A stretch of DNA of 36,430 nt from Bacteroidales bacterium (GCA_024398365.1 JAKSJG010000014.1:1-36430); one strand, 5' to 3'. Numbered from the stretch's first letter, positions 24,682 through 33,738 are shown. The notes: a model not told the origin generated them from the letters alone. Made by a program: numbers and translations.

Positions 24682-24689
24682 TACCTTTG
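24682..24689 (+). promoter_or_regulatory. -7 box (TACCTTTG) for the zinc-ribbon/dnaB/rnf run
   Basis: TACCTTTG is a full TAnnTTTG match, 54 bases before the ATG at 24744. TTG trinucleotides at 24657-24659 and 24662-24664 stand about 22 and 17 bases upstream and could serve as the -33 element. The gap 24633-24743 shows nothing else that I can identify. Confidence 0.65.
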
Positions 24690-24743
24690 CTTTTCGTGCC
24701 GAATTGGACAAAAGATATTTAAAGATATATTACACAGCAAATT

Positions 24744-25577
24744 ATGGCTACATCTAAGGCAAAAACAGTTGCTACCCCTATAGATAAGGGGGAGACCTTC
24801 GTTTCACTGTCAATGGACAAGAAGCTCGGCGATTCCGATTCACTTGCCATCGAAGAGAAACTCCACACACTCTACAAGATCCAGCAGACTGACACCAAGA
24901 TAGACAAGATCTATCTGCTCCGCGGCGAACTGCCGCTCGAGGTGCAGGACATCGAGGACGAAGTTGAAGGTCTCAAGACCAGAATTGCAAACGCCAATGA
25001 CGAGATCGCCGCTGCCGAAAGCGCAAAGGCGAACAACAACGCTAAGATTGCCGAGAGCGAAGAGGCTCTGGCGAAGTATAACGCACAGCGTGACAACGTG
25101 AAGAACAACCGCGAGTACGATTCCATCTCCAAGGAGATTGAGTTCCAGGAACTCGAGAAGCTCACCTGCGAGAAGCGCAACCGCGAGGCCAATTTCCTCA
25201 TCGAGGAGAAGAAGGCCCTCATCGAAGAGACCCAGAAGACCCTCGCCCTCAGGGAAGAGGATCTCGCCGGCAAGCGCAAGGAGCTCGAGACCATCGTGGA
25301 AGAGACCGCCAAGGACGAAGAGGCACTCCTCAAGGAGCGCGAGGCTCTCGTTTCCATGCTTGACGAACGTATGGTCATCGCTTACAACAAGGTGCGTTCC
25401 AATACCAAGAACAAGCTCGCTGTAGTTACAGTCAAGCGTGACGCCTGCGGTGGCTGCTTCAACAAGATTCCGCCTCAGCGCCAGATAGATATCGCTTCCA
25501 GCAAGAAGATCATCGTCTGCGAATACTGCGGCCGTATCCTCGTGAATTCCGATTTCGAGAAGGACGGTCAGGAATAA
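24744..25577 (+). CDS. Coiled-coil protein with C4 zinc ribbon
   Basis: This 277-residue soluble protein is highly charged. After a ~30-residue N-terminal extension rich in Ala, Lys and Thr, residues 36-205 form a long antiparallel-type coiled coil (heptad-like Leu, Ile and Ala with dense Glu and Lys). The C-terminus is a zinc ribbon with C235, C238, C259 and C262 (CGGC and CEYC). This is the widespread bacterial C4-type zinc-ribbon family (zf-RING_7). Some relatives have been linked to translation or RNA binding, but no function can be read from this sequence. It is the first gene of a long close-packed run, with dnaB 6 bases downstream. Confidence 0.85.
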   Translation: MATSKAKTVATPIDKGETFVSLSMDKKLGDSDSLAIEEKLHTLYKIQQTDTKIDKIYLLRGELPLEVQDIEDEVEGLKTRIANANDEIAAAESAKANNNAKIAESEEALAKYNAQRDNVKNNREYDSISKEIEFQELEKLTCEKRNREANFLIEEKKALIEETQKTLALREEDLAGKRKELETIVEETAKDEEALLKEREALVSMLDERMVIAYNKVRSNTKNKLAVVTVKRDACGGCFNKIPPQRQIDIASSKKIIVCEYCGRILVNSDFEKDGQE

Positions 25578-25583
25578 TCTCCC

Positions 25584-27077
25584 ATGGCCAAGAAGTCGGA
25601 GACTGGCAGGACCAGCAAGGTCAACATTTCCTCGCTCGGCGAGGAAATGGGCTTCAAGCCCCCTCAGGCGCTTGATATAGAGGAGGCTGTGCTCGGAGCA
25701 CTGCTCCTCGAGCCTAATGTCGTGCCCGACGTCCTCGACCAGATATCTCCGGAGTGCTTCTACAAGGAGGCGCACGCCAAGATATTCTCCGCGATATCCA
25801 AGCTGTCCCGCGAGAATGCACCGATAGACATATTCACCGTCTCCGACGAACTCACCCGCACGGGTGAGCTCGAGGCTGTCGGCGGCATGGCCTTCCTCAG
25901 CCGTCTGAGCCTCAAGATAGGCGCGGCGGCCCATGTGGACTACCACACCAAGATACTTCTCCAGAAATGGATTCAGCGTGAGCTCATCAAGATCTCCCAC
26001 GAGACTCAGAAGATAGCCTTCGACGACTCGATGCCTGTGGATGATCTCATTGACAGCGCGCAGAGCAAGATATTCACACTGGCGGAGAAGAATATGAAGA
26101 GGGAGACCACTCCTATTCATTCCGTCATCCAGCAGGCCATAGAGGAGATCGAGGAGAGCCAGTCCCGCGAGGGCAACATCAGCGGCGTGCCTTCCGGCTA
26201 CCGCGGCCTCGACGAGATCACCTACGGCTGGCAGAAGTCCGACCTCATAATCATTGCGGCCCGCCCTTCAGTCGGTAAGACCGCATTCGTGCTGACCATG
26301 GCCCGCAATATGGCGGTCGATCATCATATCCCGGTTGCCATCTTCTCACTTGAAATGAGTTCCACCCAGCTGGTCAAGCGTATCATGATCTCCGAGACGG
26401 GACTTTCCGCAGAGAAGATTCGCGGCGCCAGCAAGATGACCGACAACGAGTGGGCGCAGCTCAACAAGGGTCTTGCCCAGCTCGAGAAGAGCGAACTGTG
26501 GATCGATGACACGCCGGGCCTTTCCATCTTCGAATTCCGTTCTAAGGCCCGCAGGCTTGTGCGCAACAACAAGGTGCAGCTCATCATCATAGATTACCTG
26601 CAGCTTATGACGGGACCTCCGGAGCTCAAGGGCATGCGCGAGCAGGAAGTCTCAACCATCTCCCGCAGCCTCAAGACCATAGCCAAGGAGTTGAACGTCC
26701 CTATCATCGCCCTCTCCCAGCTCAACCGTATGGTGGAGACCCGAGGCGGCAACAAGCGTCCGCAGCTGAGCGACCTCCGCGAATCCGGAGCCATCGAGCA
26801 GGATGCCGATATCGTCATGTTCATCCACCGTCCGGAGAAGGTGGGCATCACCGATGACAACACATACCCTGGATATACCCAGCTGATCATAGCCAAGCAT
26901 CGTAACGGAGCTGTCACAGACGTGGACATGCGCTTCATCGCATCCGAAGTCCGCTTCGTGGATGCCAATGATGGCATAAAATATGATGACCCTGGCATGG
27001 ATGACGCGCAGTACGAGTCATATGGCAGTAAAATGAACGCTTCATCGGAGTTTGAAAACAATGAACCACCATTCTAA
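25584..27077 (+). CDS. dnaB: Replicative DNA helicase DnaB
   Basis: This 497-residue protein unwinds DNA at the replication fork as a hexamer. An N-terminal helical domain (about 25-125) begins with PPQALDIEEAVLGALLLEP. The RecA-like helicase domain starts near residue 195: GVPSGYRGLDEIT, Walker A ARPSVGKTAF (226-235, K232), SLEMSS, Walker B IIIDYLQLM (D337), then the LSQLNRMVE sensor and the LSDLRESGAIEQDADIV arginine-finger region. The tail is long and acidic. No intein is present. The 3' end overlaps the next gene by 17 bases. Confidence 0.97.
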   Translation: MAKKSETGRTSKVNISSLGEEMGFKPPQALDIEEAVLGALLLEPNVVPDVLDQISPECFYKEAHAKIFSAISKLSRENAPIDIFTVSDELTRTGELEAVGGMAFLSRLSLKIGAAAHVDYHTKILLQKWIQRELIKISHETQKIAFDDSMPVDDLIDSAQSKIFTLAEKNMKRETTPIHSVIQQAIEEIEESQSREGNISGVPSGYRGLDEITYGWQKSDLIIIAARPSVGKTAFVLTMARNMAVDHHIPVAIFSLEMSSTQLVKRIMISETGLSAEKIRGASKMTDNEWAQLNKGLAQLEKSELWIDDTPGLSIFEFRSKARRLVRNNKVQLIIIDYLQLMTGPPELKGMREQEVSTISRSLKTIAKELNVPIIALSQLNRMVETRGGNKRPQLSDLRESGAIEQDADIVMFIHRPEKVGITDDNTYPGYTQLIIAKHRNGAVTDVDMRFIASEVRFVDANDGIKYDDPGMDDAQYESYGSKMNASSEFENNEPPF

Positions 27078-27960
27078 GTTTCTTTTTGTCCTGACAGCCG
27101 TCTTAGGGCTGATGTCAGCAGTTAACGCATATTCGCAAACCGCCCAGATGCCTTTCCAGAGCGGTGAAAAGGCACAGATCATCATTCATTACAAGTGGGG
27201 CAAGAAGGCCGACATCGGCACGGTCAACCTCTCCCTCGACGAGAAGACAGAGGCCGGCCGCAAGCCGTATTTTTACATGCGCGCTGACATCTCGACATAC
27301 AAGTTCTGGGATACCTTCTTCAAGGTGCGCGATACCTACGAGTCCAAGTTCTACTCTTCCGACCTGACGCCTTTCTATGCTTACCGCAACGTGAGCGAAG
27401 GTGATTACTGGGCGAAGAACAAATATACCTGGAGCAACGGGGGCAAGACCCTCCGCGCCATCGTGGACAAGAAGACCCGTCCTCACCGCGACACCACCTT
27501 CACGGAGCCTGTCGTGATACGCGACCTGTTCAACGTGATCTTCACCTGCCGTGGCCTGGATGTCAAGAAGATGATGTCCGGCAAGGTGGCCAAGTACGCA
27601 GTGGCCGTCGACAAGGACCTTCTGGACGTGCGTCTCAAATATGTGGGCCGCGAGACCAAGAAGATAGGGGAGCTCGGCACCTTCAAGACCATCAAGCTCG
27701 CCGTATCGGTGGCTGACCTTCACAAGGGCTCTTCCGATGCTCCGAGCGGCAACCGTTTCAGCCTTAGCACGGATGCCGTATCCGAAGCTCCGGCGGACGA
27801 CAATGTGTTCCACGGCGAAGGCAAGATATTCATCTGGCTGACCGATGACGACAACCATCTGCCGCTCTATTTCACGGCTCCTGTCAAGATCGGTTCGATC
27901 AATGGCCGCGTTGCCAGCTGCTCCGGTCTGAAATATCCTCTCAGCAGCAAAGTGGAGTGA
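27061..27960 (+). CDS. Exported DUF3108-type protein
   Basis: This 299-residue protein, read from the ATG at 27061, has a signal peptide (FLFVLTAVLGLMSAVNAYSQ, cleavage near residue 24). TTG at 27052 is possible but less likely. The mature part is beta-rich and resembles DUF3108 proteins: PFQSGEKAQIIIHYKWG, then TYKFWDTFFKVRDTYES and FYAYRNVSEG. A central VDIRDLFNVIF-like segment and a late FIWLTDDDNHLPLYF block are also present. Its function is unknown; the family is predicted to be periplasmic or outer-membrane associated. It begins inside the dnaB 3' end and stops one base before rseC. Confidence 0.8.
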   Translation: MNHHSKFLFVLTAVLGLMSAVNAYSQTAQMPFQSGEKAQIIIHYKWGKKADIGTVNLSLDEKTEAGRKPYFYMRADISTYKFWDTFFKVRDTYESKFYSSDLTPFYAYRNVSEGDYWAKNKYTWSNGGKTLRAIVDKKTRPHRDTTFTEPVVIRDLFNVIFTCRGLDVKKMMSGKVAKYAVAVDKDLLDVRLKYVGRETKKIGELGTFKTIKLAVSVADLHKGSSDAPSGNRFSLSTDAVSEAPADDNVFHGEGKIFIWLTDDDNHLPLYFTAPVKIGSINGRVASCSGLKYPLSSKVE

Positions 27961-27961
27961 T

Positions 27962-28393
27962 ATGGATAATGTCCGCATAACACATGAGGGTGTCATCACA
28001 GACATTTCCGACACCACCGCCGAGGTGGAGATATTGAGCAAGTCCGCCTGCGCCGCATGTCATGCCAAGGCCGTGTGTTCGGCCTCCGACGAGCAGGTGA
28101 AAATCATAGAAGTTCCGCTTACCATAGCCTCACTCTCATCACATTTCCAGAAAGGTGACAGGGTGCTGGTGATATTGTCATCGTCACTGGGCCCCAAGGC
28201 CGTTTTCTATGCTTACGGTATCCCTTTGATACTCTTGCTCGTGGCCATGCTTACGGCTTCCGCCTGCGGCCTGGCCGAACTTTATGTGGGACTTTGCGGT
28301 ATAGGAGTGGTAATTTTTTATTATCTTGTACTCGCTTTTTTCAAAGACAAATTATCGAAAGTTTTTACGTTTTCAATTGAGAAAATCCAATGA
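27962..28393 (+). CDS. RseC/MucC-family membrane protein
   Basis: This 143-residue protein has an N-terminal cytoplasmic part with a cysteine cluster, C30, C33 and C39 (SACAACHAKAVC), and two hydrophobic segments at about residues 80-97 and 104-128. That is the RseC/MucC layout, described elsewhere as affecting sigma-E signalling and, near rnf genes, reduction of SoxR. Here it directly precedes rnfB with an ATGA overlap, the regular Bacteroidetes placement, so the likely role is in assembly, redox maturation or regulation of the Rnf complex. A sigma-E role in this phylum is not supported. Confidence 0.88.
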   Translation: MDNVRITHEGVITDISDTTAEVEILSKSACAACHAKAVCSASDEQVKIIEVPLTIASLSSHFQKGDRVLVILSSSLGPKAVFYAYGIPLILLLVAMLTASACGLAELYVGLCGIGVVIFYYLVLAFFKDKLSKVFTFSIEKIQ

Positions 28394-29298
28394 CGACGAC
28401 CATTATCTGCACTGTGGCGTGCCTTGTGGCATTGGGACTTTTCTTTGCGGTAATCCTGTACCTTGTAGCCCAGAAGTTCAAGGTTGAGGAGGATCCGCGC
28501 ATAGATACAGTGGAAGCCCTTCTGCCTGGTGCCAACTGCGGAGGTTGCGGTAACGCCGGATGCCGCGCCTTTGCCGAGAAACTTGTTAAAACCGGCGACC
28601 TCGAATCCTGCTTCTGCCCTGTGGGCGGCAATGAGGCAATGGCGAAGATTGCCGCTGCGCTGGGAATGGAAAGCGTTGAAAAGGAACCGAGAGTTGCAGT
28701 GGTGCGCTGTCAGGGCAGTCCTGACAAGTGCGTCAGAACCAATGTCTATGACGGTTATGCATCCTGCAAGGTGGTCAACGCCCTTTACGGAGGCGAGACC
28801 GGCTGCCGTTTCGGCTGCCTCGGCCTCGGCGACTGCGTCAGTGCTTGCAGCTTCGGCGGCGGAGTGTCCATCAACCCTGTCACACACGTCGCACAGGTGG
28901 ACCAGGACCTCTGCATCGGCTGTGGCTCCTGCGCCGCCGCCTGCCCTCGCGGCATCATAGAGCTGCGCGCAAGGGGCAAAAACAACCGCAGGGTATATGT
29001 ATCCTGCGTCAACAAGGACAAGGGCGGTGTCACCCGCCGCGCCTGCACCATCGGCTGTATCGGCTGCGGCAAGTGCGCGAAGGTTTGTCCTTTCGAAGCC
29101 ATCACAGTGGAAAACAACGTTGCTTATATAGATTACACGAAGTGCAAAGGCTGCCGCAAATGCGTCGCAGAATGCCCGGTACACGCCATCGTGGCCGAGA
29201 ATTTCCCGCCTATGCCGGCACCTAAGCCGGCGGAGGCCGCAGCACCCGCCGCAGCACCCGCTGCAGCACCGGCACCTCAGGAGCAACCCAAAGCATAA
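28390..29298 (+). CDS. rnfB: Rnf electron-transport complex subunit B
   Basis: This 302-residue iron-sulfur subunit has one N-terminal membrane anchor (about residues 5-27). A 4Fe-4S domain follows with C50, C53, C58 and C76 (ANCGGCGNAGC), then several ferredoxin-type cluster motifs: C175/C178/C181/C185, C223/C226/C229/C233 and C252/C255/C258/C262. More Cys lie around 139-153. RnfB takes electrons from reduced ferredoxin and passes them to the membrane part of the Rnf pump. The last ~30 residues are an Ala/Pro-rich tail (PKPAEAAAPAAAPAAAPAP) beyond the last cluster. It overlaps rseC by 4 bases and directly abuts rnfC. Confidence 0.97.
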   Translation: MTTTIICTVACLVALGLFFAVILYLVAQKFKVEEDPRIDTVEALLPGANCGGCGNAGCRAFAEKLVKTGDLESCFCPVGGNEAMAKIAAALGMESVEKEPRVAVVRCQGSPDKCVRTNVYDGYASCKVVNALYGGETGCRFGCLGLGDCVSACSFGGGVSINPVTHVAQVDQDLCIGCGSCAAACPRGIIELRARGKNNRRVYVSCVNKDKGGVTRRACTIGCIGCGKCAKVCPFEAITVENNVAYIDYTKCKGCRKCVAECPVHAIVAENFPPMPAPKPAEAAAPAAAPAAAPAPQEQPKA

Positions 29299-30645
29299 AT
29301 GCCTATGAAACTCAAGACTTTCAAGATAGGAGGCGTCCATCCTGACGACAGCAAGCTCGCCAGCGAAGAGCCGATAGAGCAGCTGCCTCTTCCTCAGACG
29401 GCATACATCTCAATGGCGCAGCATCTCGGCGCGCCGGCCACCCCGACGGTCCAGAAGGGCGATAGCGTCAAGGTGGGTCAGGTCATCGCAGAAGCATCCG
29501 GCTTCGTTTCAGCCTGCATACATTCCCCTTATTCCGGCACCGTGACGGCCGTGGAGCCGCACGCTGACCTCGCCGGCAATATGGTGATGCACGTGGTGAT
29601 CGCCGTGGAAGGCGACGAATGGCTCCCTGAGATCGACCGCACTCCGGATATCAGGCGTGAAATCACTGCATCCCCTGAAGAAATCGTCGCAAAGATCAAG
29701 AATGCCGGCATCGTCGGACTCGGCGGCGCGGCGTTCCCTACGCATATCAAGCTCTGCCCGCCTCCGGGAAAGAAGGCCGAATGCCTCATTCTCAACGGTA
29801 CCGAGTGCGAACCTTACATCACCTCGGATGACCGCATCATGCGCGAACATACTGAGGAGATACTCCTGGGCGCCACCATCATGATGAAGGCCCTCGGCGT
29901 CAGCCGCGGCTACGTCGGCGTGGAGGAGAACAAGCCTGCAGCCATTGCGGCCCTCCGCTCATTCGCCGGCAAATATCCTCAGATCGAGGTCGTCCCTCTC
30001 AAGAAGAAATATCCGCAGGGCGGCGAGAAGCAGCTCATCGACTCCGTCATCCGCAAGCGCGTGCCATCCCTCGGACTTCCTATCGATACCGGCGCCGTAG
30101 TGCAGAATGTCGGCACCGCCCTGGCAGTATATGAGGCCGTTCAGAAGAACAAGCCGCTGATCGACAACATCGTCACCGTCACCGGAAAATGTCTGCCGAA
30201 GCAGAAGAATTTCCGCGTGCGCGTGGGATGCACATACTCGCAGATGCTGGAAGCCGTCGGCGGCATGCCGGAGAAGGGCGCGAAGCTCATCAGCGGCGGA
30301 CCTATGATGGGCAAGGCCATAGTCAATCCGGAGGCAGCCACCCTCAAGGCCACCTCGGCTCTTCTGGTGCTCACTGAAGAGGAGACCAGGCGCAAGGCCG
30401 AATCCAACTGCATCCGCTGCGGCAAATGCGCTGACGCGTGCCCTATGGGCCTCCAGCCGTTCCTGCTCAGCCGTCTTGCAAAGGTCGGCGGCAGATTTGA
30501 CGAACTCGAGCAGGAGAAGGTCTTCGACTGCATAGAGTGCGGATGCTGCCTCTACACCTGCCCGGCCAACATACCTCTGCTTGACATCATCCGTCCGGCA
30601 AAGGCACAGGTAACCAAGATTATGAAAAGCAGACCTAAAAAATAG
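29299..30645 (+). CDS. rnfC: Rnf electron-transport complex subunit C
   Basis: This 448-residue peripheral subunit binds FMN and two 4Fe-4S clusters and links the complex to NAD(H). It starts with the typical KLKTFKIGGVHP. A biotinyl-lipoyl-like beta part follows (IHSPYSGTVTAVEPH), then the nucleotide/flavin segment GLGGAAFPTHIKL at 140-152, LNGTECEPYIT at 165-175, and an SLBB-type region. Two ferredoxin motifs are C371/C374/C377/C381 and C411/C414/C417/C421. The ATG at 29299 follows the rnfB stop immediately; a second ATG two codons later (29305) is an equally good start. Length is typical for Bacteroidetes. Confidence 0.97.
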   Translation: MPMKLKTFKIGGVHPDDSKLASEEPIEQLPLPQTAYISMAQHLGAPATPTVQKGDSVKVGQVIAEASGFVSACIHSPYSGTVTAVEPHADLAGNMVMHVVIAVEGDEWLPEIDRTPDIRREITASPEEIVAKIKNAGIVGLGGAAFPTHIKLCPPPGKKAECLILNGTECEPYITSDDRIMREHTEEILLGATIMMKALGVSRGYVGVEENKPAAIAALRSFAGKYPQIEVVPLKKKYPQGGEKQLIDSVIRKRVPSLGLPIDTGAVVQNVGTALAVYEAVQKNKPLIDNIVTVTGKCLPKQKNFRVRVGCTYSQMLEAVGGMPEKGAKLISGGPMMGKAIVNPEAATLKATSALLVLTEEETRRKAESNCIRCGKCADACPMGLQPFLLSRLAKVGGRFDELEQEKVFDCIECGCCLYTCPANIPLLDIIRPAKAQVTKIMKSRPKK

Positions 30646-30651
30646 AGACTT

Positions 30652-31674
30652 ATGACGAACAAACTTATTGTCTCACCGTCACCGCACCTGCACAGCAGCA
30701 ATTCCACAGTCTCACTGATGAGAGACGTGATCATAGCCCTCATTCCGGCTATGGCGGTGGCAGTCTGGTTCTATGGCCTGCACGCCCTGATGCTCATACT
30801 TGTATCGGTAGTGACGTGCGACCTCACCGAATATCTCATCGCCAAATTCCTGATGCACAGCGAGAAGCCTCTCGCAGACCCGTCACCCGCAGTGACAGGC
30901 GTGCTTCTGGCCCTCAACCTCCCTCCGGCAGCTCCGTGGTGGATTGCAGTGGTCGGCAGCATCGTGGCCATCGCCATCGCCAAGATGACCTTCGGCGGCC
31001 TGGGCAAGAACATCTTCAACCCGGCTCTGGTGGGCCGCGTGTTCCTGCTCGTCTCATTCCCTGTGGCAATGACCAACTGGGCCTTCACCCAGACTGCAAT
31101 GGACTTCAGCGCCTTCGGATTCGGACCTCAGGTGGATGCATATTCCGGTGCGACGCACCTGGCCATCGCCAAGGAAGGCCTCGCAGGCGGCGCAAGCCTC
31201 TCACAGATCTTCCCTCAGGGTCAGTTCACCTGGGACATGGCTCTGCTGAGAATGGGCGGCTGCATAGGCGAGCTCTCAGCCGTGGCTCTGCTGATAGGAT
31301 TCATTTACCTGCTTGCCCGCAGGGTGGTGAAGGTCACCATACCTCTCACAATCATCCTGACCGTGGCCCTGATATCAGGTATCTTCTCCGCAGTCAATCC
31401 TGAGGCCTACACAGGTCCTCTCTTCAATATCTTCACCGGCGGTCTGCTGTTGGGAGCCTTCTATATGGCCACCGACTATGTGACCTCGCCTATGACCACC
31501 AAGGGACAGATCATCTTCGGCGTGGGCATAGGTGTCATCGTGATGATGATAAGATATTTCGGCGCATATCCTGAAGGAGTGTCATTCTCCATCCTGATCA
31601 TGAACTGCGTCGTTCCGCTCCTCAACAAGTACTGCAAGCCCGCAAGGTTCGGGAAGGAGGTGAACAATGGCTAG
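30652..31674 (+). CDS. rnfD: Rnf electron-transport complex subunit D
   Basis: This 340-residue inner-membrane protein has about nine to ten hydrophobic segments. The covalent-FMN motif SGAT is at residues 165-168 (T168 being the expected flavin attachment site, added by ApbE). The GLGKNIFNPALVGRVFL segment at 116-132 is strongly conserved in NqrB/RnfD proteins. It carries electrons across the membrane and forms part of the ion path. It is 6 bases from rnfC and overlaps rnfG by 8 bases. Confidence 0.97.
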   Translation: MTNKLIVSPSPHLHSSNSTVSLMRDVIIALIPAMAVAVWFYGLHALMLILVSVVTCDLTEYLIAKFLMHSEKPLADPSPAVTGVLLALNLPPAAPWWIAVVGSIVAIAIAKMTFGGLGKNIFNPALVGRVFLLVSFPVAMTNWAFTQTAMDFSAFGFGPQVDAYSGATHLAIAKEGLAGGASLSQIFPQGQFTWDMALLRMGGCIGELSAVALLIGFIYLLARRVVKVTIPLTIILTVALISGIFSAVNPEAYTGPLFNIFTGGLLLGAFYMATDYVTSPMTTKGQIIFGVGIGVIVMMIRYFGAYPEGVSFSILIMNCVVPLLNKYCKPARFGKEVNNG

Positions 31675-32242
31675 ACAGTCCACATTCGGCAACATGGTCG
31701 TCTCCCTGTCGGTCATCTGCCTCGTATGCGCGGCAGTGCTCGGCGTGGTTTACTGCATCACCGAAAAGCCTATCGCCGATGCAGAACTGGCCAAGGTCAA
31801 CAATGCCATCGCCGCAGTCGTGCCTGCGTTTGACAACAATCCTTCCGATGACGTGCAGGTCCTCGGCGACAGCAAGGTCTATACCGCCACCAACGGCGGC
31901 AGCCTCGTGGGATATGCCATCCAGGTCAAGTCATCCGGCTTCGGCGGCCCTCTCCAGATGATGGTGGGCTTCACACCTGACGGCACCATATACAACACTT
32001 CCATCATCTCCCATTCCGAGACTCCGGGTCTTGGTGCGAAGATCACTGACGACAACATTCAGCCGCGTGCCCAGGTCAAGGGCAAGAACCCGGGCGTCAA
32101 CAACATCTCCGTCAGCAAGGACGGCGGTGAGATCGACGCCATCACGGCCTCCACAATCACATCACGCGCCTTCCTCAAGGGCGTGAACATGGCATACGAC
32201 GTTTTCAAACAAATATCAGAGAATAATGAGCCGGAACAGTAA
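31667..32242 (+). CDS. rnfG: Rnf electron-transport complex subunit G
   Basis: This 191-residue protein has one N-terminal membrane segment (about residues 10-31) and a periplasmic FMN-binding domain. The expected covalent-FMN motif appears as DAITASTIT at 157-165, with T163 as the probable flavin attachment residue. The usual S/T-G-A-S/T core here reads T-A-S-T. It overlaps rnfD at the 5' end and rnfE by 17 bases at the 3' end. An ApbE flavin transferase is needed for maturation and is not encoded in the window. Confidence 0.95.
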   Translation: MARQSTFGNMVVSLSVICLVCAAVLGVVYCITEKPIADAELAKVNNAIAAVVPAFDNNPSDDVQVLGDSKVYTATNGGSLVGYAIQVKSSGFGGPLQMMVGFTPDGTIYNTSIISHSETPGLGAKITDDNIQPRAQVKGKNPGVNNISVSKDGGEIDAITASTITSRAFLKGVNMAYDVFKQISENNEPEQ

Positions 32243-32819
32243 ACTCGGTCTTATCATAGACGGTATCATCAAGAACAACCCGACCTTCGTGCTTGTTCTC
32301 GGTATGTGCCCTACGCTCGGCACTACTACCTCGGCCATCAACGGCCTCGGAATGGGTGTGGCCACAATGTGCGTGCTCATCCTTTCCAACATGGCGATCT
32401 CAGCGGTTGCCCGCTTCATCCCGGACAAGGTCAGAATACCTTGCTACATTGTCATTATCGCCACTTTCGTGACGGTGGTCCAGTTCCTCCTCCAGGCCTA
32501 TGTGCCTTCGCTCTACGAGACCCTGGGACTCTTCATACCGCTGATTGTGGTCAACTGCATCGTGCTCGGCCGCGCCGAGGCATTCGCCAACAAGAACTCA
32601 GTCATTGACTCAGCCTGTGACGGACTCGGAGTCGGTCTCGGCTTCACCATCGCCCTGACTCTCATAGGTCTCGTCCGCGAGGTTCTCGGTTCAGGTTCGG
32701 CATTCGGCTTCAAGTTCATCCAGGGTGACGGCATGCTGGCGTTCGTGCTTGCTCCGGGCGCATTCCTGGTGCTCGGCTACCTGATGGTTCTTTTCAGAAA
32801 AATCACTAAAAAGGCTTAG
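32226..32819 (+). CDS. rnfE: Rnf electron-transport complex subunit E
   Basis: This 197-residue membrane protein has six predicted helices. The conserved half-repeats each carry a Cys: C28 in GMCPTLGTTTSAING and C111 in VVNCIVLGRAEAFA. In Rnf/NQR complexes these Cys, with those of subunit A, hold an iron-sulfur centre inside the membrane. The start codon overlaps the rnfG 3' end by 17 bases. Confidence 0.96.
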   Translation: MSRNSKLGLIIDGIIKNNPTFVLVLGMCPTLGTTTSAINGLGMGVATMCVLILSNMAISAVARFIPDKVRIPCYIVIIATFVTVVQFLLQAYVPSLYETLGLFIPLIVVNCIVLGRAEAFANKNSVIDSACDGLGVGLGFTIALTLIGLVREVLGSGSAFGFKFIQGDGMLAFVLAPGAFLVLGYLMVLFRKITKKA

Positions 32820-32821
32820 TT

Positions 32822-33451
32822 ATGGAGTATATCATCATATTGATTTCGGCGGTATTCGTCAATAATGTGGTTCTGGCGCAGTTCCTCGGTATCTGCCCGT
32901 TCCTCGGAGTATCCAAGAAGGTCTCCACTGCCGTGGGAATGTCAGCTGCAGTGATGTTCGTGATGGCACTCGCCACCCTGGTGACTTACCTTCTCCAGAA
33001 TTATGTCCTGGTGCCTCTGGGTCTGGAATTCATGCAGACCATCAGCTTCATACTCGTCATCGCCGGCCTCGTGCAGATGGTCGAGATCATACTCAAGAAG
33101 ATCAGCCCGTCCCTCTATCAGGCTCTCGGCATCTTCCTGCCTCTGATCACCACCAACTGCGTCGTGCTCGGTGTAGCCATCCAGGTCGTATCCAACGAAT
33201 TCGGCTTCATCAACAATGAAGTCATCGTTGACGGTGTGGCTCAGGTCAGCCACATGATGAACCTCGGCCAGTCAGTCGTATTCGCGGTATGCACCGCCAT
33301 AGGTTACGGCGTAGCCCTGATCCTCTTCTCCGGCATACGCGAGCAGATGGAGCTCAACGGCGTGCCAAAGGCATTTGAAGGCGTGCCTATCGCCCTCATC
33401 GCCGCCGGTATCATGGCCATGGCGTTCATGGGATTCTCTGGCATAGTGTAA
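32822..33451 (+). CDS. rnfA: Rnf electron-transport complex subunit A
   Basis: This 209-residue membrane protein is paralogous to RnfE with inverted topology. It has six helices, NNVVLAQFLGICPFLGVSKK with C25, and TTNCVVLGVAIQVV with C113. Together with RnfE it forms the intramembrane iron-sulfur site. It begins 2 bases after rnfE and completes the BCDGEA order usual in Bacteroidetes. There is no terminator after it; the next gene starts 3 bases later. Confidence 0.97.
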   Translation: MEYIIILISAVFVNNVVLAQFLGICPFLGVSKKVSTAVGMSAAVMFVMALATLVTYLLQNYVLVPLGLEFMQTISFILVIAGLVQMVEIILKKISPSLYQALGIFLPLITTNCVVLGVAIQVVSNEFGFINNEVIVDGVAQVSHMMNLGQSVVFAVCTAIGYGVALILFSGIREQMELNGVPKAFEGVPIALIAAGIMAMAFMGFSGIV

Positions 33452-33454
33452 GGT

Positions 33455-33727
33455 ATGGTCAAGACTCTCTCCCTGGCCGATATTGAGAAGCTTCTCATTG
33501 ACGGCCGCACGGAAGAATCTGTATCCGCACTTCATTCCCTTCTCAAGTGCGAACCTCAGAATGACAGGGGCTGGTACCTGCTGGGAAGCATTTACCACCG
33601 CGGACAGATGTGGGCTGAGGCTATCGACGCCTACGGCAAAGCAAAGATGCTATCACCGGATGGTCCCGCAGACGCTGCCATAGAGTCAATCTACGGTACT
33701 CTGCGCGCCCACCACATAGAACTTTAA
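33455..33727 (+). CDS. Small TPR-type protein
   Basis: This 90-residue soluble protein has no signal peptide or membrane segment. Residues ~30-70 show a tetratricopeptide-like helix pair: DRGWYLLGSIYHRGQMWAEAIDAYGKAKMLSPD, with the W-LG-Y-A-A-P spacing of a TPR. Residues 5-28 look like a further degenerate helix pair. It starts 3 bases after rnfA, so it is probably translated with the Rnf genes and may help assembly or be a neighbour only by location. Function unknown. Confidence 0.75.
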   Translation: MVKTLSLADIEKLLIDGRTEESVSALHSLLKCEPQNDRGWYLLGSIYHRGQMWAEAIDAYGKAKMLSPDGPADAAIESIYGTLRAHHIEL

Positions 33728-33738
33728 ATTACAAGCTT

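Noticed and set aside
24840-26120. 426-codon open frame on the minus strand across the zinc-ribbon gene and dnaB
   Set aside because: It is a shadow of the coiled-coil and helicase codons. The Leu-rich composition is the complement of Glu/Lys-rich coiled-coil codons.
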